Source: Hyphomicrobiales bacterium
Lineage (GTDB): Bacteria > Pseudomonadota > Alphaproteobacteria > Rhizobiales > Devosiaceae
Reading direction: 5' to 3'
DNA: 6,387 nucleotides
Assembly (NCBI GenBank): GCA_015487985.1
Contig: WFOP01000289.1
Location: forward strand, 1-6,387
Position numbers and translations under genes: made by a program. Positions 1 through 5,652 of the stretch are shown here, one piece after another (position 1 is the stretch's first letter; each line of letters starts with the position of its first letter). The notes under the pieces were generated by a model that worked only from the letters and a program-made list of their open reading frames with translations, made no database searches and was not told the origin of the DNA.

Positions 1-965
1 AGATTTTGCACAAGAGAATGGGTCAGGGAGATTTTGCATTCCTCCACTTTTGAAGCCAGAAGATGCCCGTATTTTCCAGAGACAATCGCCAGCAATTTGT
101 CCACCAAATCACGGTTTGCCGCCTCTTGCCGTGTGGCGCGCAGATTACGATGGGCTGATTGTGTATAAAGCCGGTTGATACGGTGCCAGCTCGACAGATC
201 AAAATAGGGACCAACAGGAACCTGCCTGTTTGAACGTTTGACTTTGGAATGCAAACCCAACAGCGGCATAACATGGCCCATGGAAAACAGCCGGTCAAAA
301 TCCCCGCCCCCCACATGCACCCCGCCGGTGGATAAAATATCCTCCACCCTGTCTACGTTTTTAGCCCGTTGCGAGGACAGACGAATAACGGTGAAATCAG
401 AGGTTCCCCCGCCTATGTCCACCACCAGTGCCAACTGTTCATTTGCGATGCTGCGCTCATAATCCAGCGCCGCCGCAATCGGTTCAAACTGAAATTCCAC
501 ATGGGAAAACCCCACCCCCTTGATGGCGCTTTCAAGCTGTCCCTGCGCAGTTTTATCGGCTTCATCATCGTCATCGACAAAACGCACCGGGCGCCCCGCA
601 ACAACGTTGCTAACCGGCTCCATAAGCCTGTTGTTGGACTGTTCCCGGATGTGGGAGAGAAAAATCTCCAGCATTTTTACAAAGGCCAGACGATTGCCGC
701 GAATGCGGGTTTCATCCTTCATCAGCGAGGTGCCCAAAACCGATTTGAGCGCCCGCATGATGCGCCCCTCGGCCCCGCTCACATATTCATCAAGCGCCGA
801 TTGACCAAAATAAATCCGGTCGTCCTCAAAACTGAAAAACAATACCGAAGGAAGCTGCAGTGCCTCCCCCTCCAGCGGCACCAGAAACGGCACCCCCACT
901 TTATCCACCAACCCAAGGGTGGAATTTGACGTACCAAAATCCAGCCCACAACTTGAACAATTCAT
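1..965 (-). CDS. yegD: YegD-type Hsp70-family ATPase (3' end cut by window edge)
   Basis: This is the N-terminal 321 residues of an Hsp70/actin-fold ATPase of the YegD type; the reading frame is still open at position 1. Visible motifs are the phosphate-1 loop GLDFGTSNST (residues 7-16), the YegD-like VVAGRPVRF (121-129), FQFEPIAAALDYE (158-170), the phosphate-2 loop VVDIGGGTSDF (181-191), GGVHVGGGDFD (214-224) and EECKISL (308-314). These follow the order I recall for E. coli YegD, which is about 450 residues, so roughly 130 residues are missing. YegD proteins are cytoplasmic, keep the nucleotide-binding domain and lack the usual DnaK peptide-binding domain; their client is unknown. The ATG at 965 is the first start after an in-frame TAA six codons upstream, with a GAGG/AGGGG purine stretch before it. 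An unusual C-x-x-C (residues 3-6) precedes the phosphate loop. It lies beyond a probable terminator and is likely not part of the upstream operon. Confidence 0.9.
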   Translation of the reverse strand, partial: MNCSSCGLDFGTSNSTLGLVDKVGVPFLVPLEGEALQLPSVLFFSFEDDRIYFGQSALDEYVSGAEGRIMRALKSVLGTSLMKDETRIRGNRLAFVKMLEIFLSHIREQSNNRLMEPVSNVVAGRPVRFVDDDDEADKTAQGQLESAIKGVGFSHVEFQFEPIAAALDYERSIANEQLALVVDIGGGTSDFTVIRLSSQRAKNVDRVEDILSTGGVHVGGGDFDRLFSMGHVMPLLGLHSKVKRSNRQVPVGPYFDLSSWHRINRLYTQSAHRNLRATRQEAANRDLVDKLLAIVSGKYGHLLASKVEECKISLTHSLVQN

Positions 966-985
966 GCCCCTGCCTCGCGTTTAGC

Positions 986-1014
986 CTTATAAAAAAACCA
1001 ACCGGCGTGGGCAC
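986..1014 (-). promoter_or_regulatory. weak candidate promoter for the yegD-like gene
   Basis: On the minus strand a TATAAG box (986-991, one mismatch to TATAAT) follows a run of seven T. A poor -35 match, GTGCCC, sits at 1009-1014 with 17-nt spacing. Transcription would begin about 15 nt before the ATG at 965. Some promoter is expected here because a probable terminator lies just upstream, but the -35 is weak and the assignment is tentative. Confidence 0.3.
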
Positions 1015-1037
1015 TCGGGTGAAAAGACACCGCAAGG

Positions 1038-1088
1038 AAAAAGCTCCATAGGCCGAAAATTATTTAGAGAACCTACGCCTATAGGAGC
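1038..1088 (-). terminator. probable intrinsic terminator of the E1/E2-kinase operon
   Basis: Read on the minus strand, the arm GCTCCTATAGGC (1088-1077) pairs with GCCTATGGAGC (1053-1043) over 11 base pairs with a single bulged base. It is followed directly by five T (1042-1038). The loop is long, about 23 nt and A/T-rich. No T-run follows the hairpin on the plus strand, so it would act only on leftward transcription. It lies about 185 nt after the kinase stop and about 75 nt before the yegD-like start, which is where an operon boundary would be expected. Confidence 0.6.
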
Positions 1089-1272
1089 AAAATTACGCTT
1101 TGGCAATCACCAGACACCCACAAGAAGCAAATTGGCGCGAGATAGAATATTGACACCCAAGCGGCACAAGTGCTCCCGCCCCCCCTTGGCCGCTCACGGA
1201 AATCCATGCCAACTTCCTTGGCTTCACCAGTTACCGGTACAACATTTCCACTTATCGAGAAAATTAGTGACT

Positions 1273-2766
1273 TCAGCCATTCAAAACATCTTTCAAAGCC
1301 GGATAAAGTGCAAGATAGCGCAAATAAATTTCTTCGTATTTCTTGACGTTCGCAGCGTTGGGCTCCACAAGGCGGCCAGATTTAACCATGACAGAAATAC
1401 CCTCATCAATGCTGGAAAAATGCCCTGCCCCATAAGCAGCAAGAACAGCCGACCCCGTAGATGGCGCGTCGAGGGAAGCAGGAATGCGCACGGGTAACCC
1501 CAAAGTATCGGCGTGAATTTGAAGCCACAAATCCGAAGTTGCGGCACCACCACCCACTGTTATTTCTTTGGCATTGTAACCAGCACTCACAAAAGCATCC
1601 AAAATGGCGCGCGTACCAAAGCCGACACCTTCCATTATGGCACGAAATATGTGATGTTTTTCATGTGCAAGCGTTAACCCAACAAGCGCGCCCCTGGAAA
1701 GCGGGTCAGTATACGGGGTACGGTTACCCTGAAAGTGATCCTGAACAATCAAACCTTCACACCCTGGCTCCAACTCTGCAGCCTTTGCATTCAGTGTAAG
1801 AAAATCCAGAGATTCGTCCGTCAATCGGCCCAGCCAGTTAATGATTGAGCCAGTGGAGGTTTGACCACCCTCAATAATGTTTCGCCCCGGATAAACAATA
1901 TCAGGATAACTCCCCCAAATACCATTCGCATAAATCGGAGCATCAGTTATTCCAAACAGCAAATGAGAGGAGCCGGTTATTAAAGCCAGTTGACCAGGCT
2001 TTGAAACACCCAAACCAATCATACCTATCAATGCGTCTGCCCCCCCCTGCACAACCAGGGCTTTAGGTGACAAACCAAGTTCACTCGACGCTTTGGCGCT
2101 TAACGTTCCAATGACATCCCCTGGCGCAACAACCCGTGGGGGCCATTTATCCAGTAATTCTTCTAATCCCAACGATGTAACAAGGCTTGCGGCCCAGCCG
2201 CCGCGGTCCGTGGAATAATGCCAGCGAAGCCCCACATTATTCAGGCTCGCAGTCCATTCCCCGGTTAATTTGAAGGACAAATAATCCTGGTATTCGCAAA
2301 TTATGTGTGCCCTGGAAAAATTCTCCGGTTCATTTCGTTTAAGCCAAAGGGCCTTCGGGATCATCCATTCAGCGGAAACAGGACCTTTACCATTACCATT
2401 CAAAATCAAAGCCGGATCATCCGTGGCCAGCACTTCGTCTGCTTCTTTACTTGCCCGGACATCCATCCAAATCATAGCCGGACGAATGGCCTCGCCGTTT
2501 TCATCCAGTGCAACAACACTACAGCAAGTGGTAGCGCAGGTGATTGCCGCAATGTCCAATGGATTGATATTGGCCTTTGCGATTGCCCCACGTGAAGCTG
2601 TAATCATGTTATCCCACCAGTCAGCCGGATCCTGTTCTGCCCTGCTGCCAGACATGAAATTTGTTTTATACGGAACAGCAAGACTGCCCAGACATATACC
2701 GTTTGTATCGTATACGCGGGCCCGAAGGCTTTCTGTTCCACCATCGACAGTTAAGAAAAATGCCAT
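1273..2766 (-). CDS. FGGY-family carbohydrate kinase, substrate unknown
   Basis: A full-length (497 aa) cytoplasmic ATP-dependent sugar kinase of the FGGY (xylulokinase/ribulokinase) family. The N-terminal phosphate motif is DGGTESLRARVYD (residues 8-20). Next come AEQDPADWW (43-51), IWMDVR (99-104), the GGADA segment with the probable catalytic base Asp244 (241-245), a GSSH motif (265-268) and QGNRTPYTDPLSRGALVGLT (346-365). The ATP-binding C-terminal part is GGGAATSDLW (405-414) followed by LPVRIP (424-429). Key residues are present and the length is normal, so it should be active. The substrate cannot be read from sequence; the QGNRTP segment also fits ribulokinase-like members, so xylulokinase is only a nearest guess. 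The ATG at 2766 has AGGGGG seven nt upstream, and the gene starts 28 nt after the AhpD-like stop. It is the last gene of the operon, which suggests its substrate or product is connected to the TPP-dependent cleavage complex. Confidence 0.92.
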   Translation of the reverse strand: MAFFLTVDGGTESLRARVYDTNGICLGSLAVPYKTNFMSGSRAEQDPADWWDNMITASRGAIAKANINPLDIAAITCATTCCSVVALDENGEAIRPAMIWMDVRASKEADEVLATDDPALILNGNGKGPVSAEWMIPKALWLKRNEPENFSRAHIICEYQDYLSFKLTGEWTASLNNVGLRWHYSTDRGGWAASLVTSLGLEELLDKWPPRVVAPGDVIGTLSAKASSELGLSPKALVVQGGADALIGMIGLGVSKPGQLALITGSSHLLFGITDAPIYANGIWGSYPDIVYPGRNIIEGGQTSTGSIINWLGRLTDESLDFLTLNAKAAELEPGCEGLIVQDHFQGNRTPYTDPLSRGALVGLTLAHEKHHIFRAIMEGVGFGTRAILDAFVSAGYNAKEITVGGGAATSDLWLQIHADTLGLPVRIPASLDAPSTGSAVLAAYGAGHFSSIDEGISVMVKSGRLVEPNAANVKKYEEIYLRYLALYPALKDVLNG

Positions 2767-2773
2767 GCGTGAT

Positions 2774-2779
2774 CCCCCT
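2774..2779 (-). promoter_or_regulatory. ribosome binding site of the FGGY kinase
   Basis: AGGGGG on the minus strand, seven nt before the ATG at 2766. It supports that start and suggests the kinase is initiated on its own within the operon mRNA instead of relying on overlap with the gene before it. Confidence 0.6.
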
Positions 2780-2794
2780 GTGTCATTACTATCA

Positions 2795-3130
2795 TCAAGT
2801 CAGGGTGCGGAAGGCTTCCAGCGCTTTACCTGCAAACATCACAGCGGGCCCTCCCCCCATTTCAATTGCCACTTCCAACGCTTCGATAAGTGCGCTTTCA
2901 TCTGCACCGTGTCTGCGGGCGCCGTCAACGTGATAAAGAACACAATCCTCACACCCGATTACAACAGATATTGCAACAGCCATCAGTTCTTTCTGAGCCG
3001 AAGAAAATGAACCATGAGTAGATGCCCTGCCACTGATTTTTGCAAAACTCTTCATAACTTCTGGTGATGCACGGGACATTGTCATAAGACGCGCTTTTGC
3101 AACCTTCAACTTTTCAACTGTATTGCTCAT
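2795..3130 (-). CDS. AhpD-like / carboxymuconolactone decarboxylase-family protein
   Basis: A small (111 aa), probably cytoplasmic, mostly helical protein of the AhpD/CMD superfamily. The core is KELMAVAISVVIGCEDCVLYH. Glu48, Cys60, Cys63 and His67 have the same spacing (12, 3, 4) as the proton-relay and redox residues I recall for Mycobacterium tuberculosis AhpD (Glu118, Cys130, Cys133, His137). Asp62 stands where that protein has His132. An intact CxxC argues for thiol-disulfide or peroxidase chemistry and against the cysteine-free decarboxylase branch. The ATG at 3130 overlaps the E2 stop as ATGA, with AAGGG seven nt upstream, so translation is probably coupled to the lipoylated E2. M. tuberculosis AhpD is known to be reduced by a lipoylated E2 (SucB) and Lpd. 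A similar partnership here is inferred. It could instead be a structural or detoxifying accessory of the complex. Confidence 0.87.
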   Translation of the reverse strand: MSNTVEKLKVAKARLMTMSRASPEVMKSFAKISGRASTHGSFSSAQKELMAVAISVVIGCEDCVLYHVDGARRHGADESALIEALEVAIEMGGGPAVMFAGKALEAFRTLT

Positions 3131-4680
3131 TTAATATCCCTTGTTAAAACCCCCACAACATCATTTAACTGATCCCAATGAGGCATATGCCCGGCCCCTT
3201 TGAAATAATGCACCGACACCATTGGCGGTAATTGCAAAGCGTCTTGCCATTTGATGATCTTATCTTGATGCCCAACAATAACCCTGACAGGGATTTTTTG
3301 CGACAACCCTTCTAAAACGGGAATAATATCAACGGTTTGCCCCCGCGCGCCAACAAAATCCTTGGCCAAATCAGTCAATCGGCCTTTGCAAAGCTGTGCA
3401 TATAATGCTTCAATCATGCGCTCAGACAATGCAGGCGAACCGGCAGAAAGCTGGCGAAGCATGTGATTGACCTGCGCCTGCGAATTTGGAGCGGCCATGA
3501 CCTGAATAAAAGCATTGTCAATCGACATTCCTATGCCTGCCGGTGCAAGTAGGGTAAGCGATGCCACTCTAGTGTTTTCAGCGAGTTCAACCGCAGGCAC
3601 AGCACCAAGAGAATGCGCGACAAGATGGAACGGTTTTGATCCAAAAACCCTATTCGAAAAAATTTCCAGATTATCAGAAAGAGCCGCAACATTATTCGCC
3701 TCGATCAAAGTAACTCCATGACCCGGCAAATCAATCGAAACTGCGCGATGCCCGGCTGTTTTCAATTGATTAGCCACACCGGAAAATGTCTTGTGATCGC
3801 CCGAATAACCATGGATCAGCAGGAAATTTTCCCCACCAAGCGGGCCGGTTTCAGCATAAGAAATATTGTGAGCCACTTTCACCCCAACAGAGCTGGCCCT
3901 GTTATCATTTATGCCAACCACATCTTCAACTTCTATGCGCCCGCGCCGGCCTGTACCGGTGATTATTGCGATGTCAATTCCATTTCTGCGGGCCAACTGG
4001 CGAGCAGCCGGGGTTGCACGGACCCGAGCATTGATCGATGTGCGCGGTATAACAGCTTCTAGTGCAGCAGATGGTTTTTCCCCGACCACTGGCAGGACTT
4101 GGTCCCGGGTGCCAGTATCATCATTAATCAGCCCGGCATCCTTTGTTGCCACCCGTATTTCGGCAATCGCCTCACCTACGCTAACTGTCTCCCCAACTTG
4201 TGCAAAAGTAGAAACCAGTGTGCCGGCTACAAGTGCTGGAAATTCAACTACGGTTTTGTCGGTTTCCACTTCCAGCAGCGCCTCACCACGGACAAAGTTT
4301 TCGCCGACAGCCTTCATCCAGCCGACCACCTTTCCTTCATCCATTGTCTCACCCAGACGAGGCATGTTCAATTTGACTACTACAGTATCACTGTCCGGCT
4401 CTTTTTGGGGTGCCTCTGTTACCGTCCAATCCGGTCCCTTGGCCACGGCTACCCTGCATATTGGTGCTCCAACCGATGCAATATCACCGGCTTCTACCAG
4501 GGTTTCCACAAGCGTACCCGCTCCAAGAGCAGGAAGCTCCACCACAGTTTTGTCGGTTTCCACTTCAAGAATTGGCTGCCCGCGTTCAAATTTATCGCCA
4601 ACCCCGACCAGCCAGCCAATGATTTTTCCTTCTTCCATGGTTTCCCCAAGGCTGGGCATCATTAGGGTTCCAGTAGTCAT
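3127..4680 (-). CDS. acoC: AcoC-type E2: two lipoyl domains, E1/E3-binding domain, alpha/beta hydrolase
   Basis: This 517-aa protein is the E2 core of the complex but lacks the usual CAT-like acyltransferase domain. Domains in order are lipoyl 1 (about 4-78, lipoylated Lys44 in EVETDKTVVE), lipoyl 2 (about 101-176, Lys142 in the same motif), a peripheral subunit-binding domain (about 217-254, ATPAARQLARRNGID then GTGRRGRI), and an alpha/beta hydrolase fold (about 283-515). The hydrolase has LIHGYSG (288-294, oxyanion region), nucleophile elbow AHSLG with Ser357, and likely Asp473 (GHQD) and His498 (GAGH). Lipoyl plus hydrolase is the architecture known for AcoC of Pseudomonas and Cupriavidus acetoin dehydrogenases, where it serves as dihydrolipoamide acetyltransferase. 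Two lipoyl domains and a binding domain make this version longer than the roughly 370-aa P. putida protein. The start overlaps the E1 beta stop as ATGA, and its own stop overlaps the AhpD-like start. Acetoin as substrate is plausible but unproven. Confidence 0.92.
   Translation of the reverse strand: MTTGTLMMPSLGETMEEGKIIGWLVGVGDKFERGQPILEVETDKTVVELPALGAGTLVETLVEAGDIASVGAPICRVAVAKGPDWTVTEAPQKEPDSDTVVVKLNMPRLGETMDEGKVVGWMKAVGENFVRGEALLEVETDKTVVEFPALVAGTLVSTFAQVGETVSVGEAIAEIRVATKDAGLINDDTGTRDQVLPVVGEKPSAALEAVIPRTSINARVRATPAARQLARRNGIDIAIITGTGRRGRIEVEDVVGINDNRASSVGVKVAHNISYAETGPLGGENFLLIHGYSGDHKTFSGVANQLKTAGHRAVSIDLPGHGVTLIEANNVAALSDNLEIFSNRVFGSKPFHLVAHSLGAVPAVELAENTRVASLTLLAPAGIGMSIDNAFIQVMAAPNSQAQVNHMLRQLSAGSPALSERMIEALYAQLCKGRLTDLAKDFVGARGQTVDIIPVLEGLSQKIPVRVIVGHQDKIIKWQDALQLPPMVSVHYFKGAGHMPHWDQLNDVVGVLTRDIK
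4253..4272 (-). repeat. 20-nt direct repeat, copy 2 (lipoyl domain 2)
   Basis: Identical over 20 nt to 4547-4566, in the same frame and 294 nt (98 codons) away. It encodes the core around lipoylated Lys142. It reflects the duplicated lipoyl domain and is not a mobile element. Confidence 0.85.
4547..4566 (-). repeat. 20-nt direct repeat, copy 1 (lipoyl domain 1)
   Basis: Partner of the repeat at 4253-4272. It encodes the core around lipoylated Lys44. The match is exact at DNA level, including third codon positions, while the flanking parts of the two domains have diverged. Confidence 0.85.
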
Positions 4681-5651
4681 GAAATAATCCGCTCCGCGGT
4701 TTGTGCAATCAATTCAGCCGTCGGTACGGAATTAGTTTCAAGCGCTATGGATACCGAAATAGGAATATCTTCACCCGCAACACGAACAACAGGATTCTCG
4801 AGGTAGTCAAAACACTCTTCAGAAATGCGCGCCGCCAGTTCGGCTGCAACGCCAGATGTTAACACCCCCTCGGATACAACCATGACTTTACCAGTTTTTT
4901 CGACCTCCTCGCGAACAATATCAAAATCCAGTGGATTAAGGGAGCGCAGGTCAATCACGGTGACCTCGATTCCTTTCCTGGAAAGCTCTTCTGCGGCCTG
5001 CATCGCAAAATGCACTTGGCGCGAATAGGTCACGATGACGATATCGGTCCCCTGACGGCGAACCACAGCCTTGCCCCATGGTACCGGCTCAGCATTCAGG
5101 TTAACCTCTTCTTTTAGTGTATAAAGCCCCTTATGTTCAATGAATACAACCGGATCAGGTTTGGTGAGGCTCTGTCGTAGTAGGTGGTAAGCATCGGCAA
5201 CAGTTGCAGGCATGACCAAACGCAATCCTGGCGTATGCATTATATAAGCCTCGAGGCTTTGACTGTGTTGAGCCCCGGCAGATCGTCCTGTCCCACCTTG
5301 GGTTCTAAGCACCATTGGCACCCCGATTTGACCACCAAACATGTATCTGATTTTTGCGGCTTGGTTGGCCAACTGATCCATGGTCATGCCAATGAAATCA
5401 ACATACATCAACTCGACAACAGGGCGCAAACCGCTTAACGCGGCCCCAACGGCAGCCCCGACAATCGCCGGTTCAGAAATTGGCGTGTCCATGACCCGCT
5501 CGGCACCGAAATCAGCAATCAGGTCTTTGGTCACACCATATGCACCACCATACCGGCCAACTTCTTCACCCAGGATAAAAACATTTTCATCTTCGGTCAT
5601 AGCATCAAAAAGCGCCTGTCGCAGTGCGTCACGATACGTCAATTGGACCAT
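4677..5651 (-). CDS. acoB: TPP-dependent 2-oxoacid/acetoin dehydrogenase E1 beta subunit
   Basis: Beta subunit of the heterotetrameric E1 that, with the alpha subunit encoded just before it, binds TPP and passes an acyl group to E2 lipoyl arms. The 324-aa length is typical of PdhB/AcoB. Visible landmarks are GEEVGRYGGAYGVTKDL (28-44), DTPISE with the TPP-activating Glu60 (55-60), the loop RTQGGTGRSAGAQHSQSLEA with conserved His129 (116-135), and the C-terminal transketolase-like domain with VTVIDLRSLNPLD. I chose the ATG at 5651 over the in-frame GTG at 5660. GAGGAG (5660-5665) lies eight nt before the ATG but directly abuts the GTG, and the ATG avoids overlap with E1 alpha. The gene ends in an ATGA overlap with E2. 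Pyruvate, branched-chain oxoacid or acetoin use cannot be told from this subunit alone; the AcoC-type E2 favours an acyloin. Confidence 0.92.
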   Translation of the reverse strand: MVQLTYRDALRQALFDAMTEDENVFILGEEVGRYGGAYGVTKDLIADFGAERVMDTPISEPAIVGAAVGAALSGLRPVVELMYVDFIGMTMDQLANQAAKIRYMFGGQIGVPMVLRTQGGTGRSAGAQHSQSLEAYIMHTPGLRLVMPATVADAYHLLRQSLTKPDPVVFIEHKGLYTLKEEVNLNAEPVPWGKAVVRRQGTDIVIVTYSRQVHFAMQAAEELSRKGIEVTVIDLRSLNPLDFDIVREEVEKTGKVMVVSEGVLTSGVAAELAARISEECFDYLENPVVRVAGEDIPISVSIALETNSVPTAELIAQTAERIIS

Positions 5652-5652
5652 G

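Larger units (their letters stand above)
966..1272. other. intergenic region, 307 bp, no gene seen
   Basis: This gap separates the kinase stop from the yegD-like start. It holds the probable terminator and the weak promoter listed separately. A short GCCAA/TTGGC hairpin (1208-1222), an eight-base palindrome (1232-1239) and a run of seven C (1179-1185) are also present, without a clear role. I see no tRNA-like cloverleaf, and no reading frame here with a recognisable product. Confidence 0.7.

Noticed and set aside
23..316. Minus-strand open frame of 97 codons
   Set aside because: It overlaps the YegD-type coding frame on the same strand in a different phase; the YegD frame carries the conserved motifs.
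369..929. Plus-strand open frame of 186 codons
   Set aside because: It is antisense to the conserved ATPase motifs of the yegD-like gene; its protein has no recognisable features.
1208..1222. Short hairpin GCCAA/TTGGC after the kinase as a terminator
   Set aside because: It has only five base pairs and no T-run on either side; the inverted repeat at 1043-1088 is a much better terminator.
1232..1239. Palindrome TACCGGTA as an operator
   Set aside because: It is a single eight-base palindrome downstream of the operon, with no second copy noticed and no promoter nearby; it is likely chance.
2303..3010. Plus-strand open frame of 235 codons
   Set aside because: It crosses two well-supported minus-strand genes (kinase and AhpD-like) and their junction and has no family resemblance.
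2795..3130. Naming the small protein a gamma-carboxymuconolactone decarboxylase of aromatic degradation
   Set aside because: It carries the AhpD CxxC-xxx-H redox motif, and no protocatechuate-pathway genes are nearby.
3911..4687. Plus-strand open frame of 258 codons
   Set aside because: It lies antisense across the lipoyl and binding domains of the E2 gene, is dominated by Ser/Thr/Pro/Arg codons typical of a reverse-complement shadow, and shows no recognisable domain.
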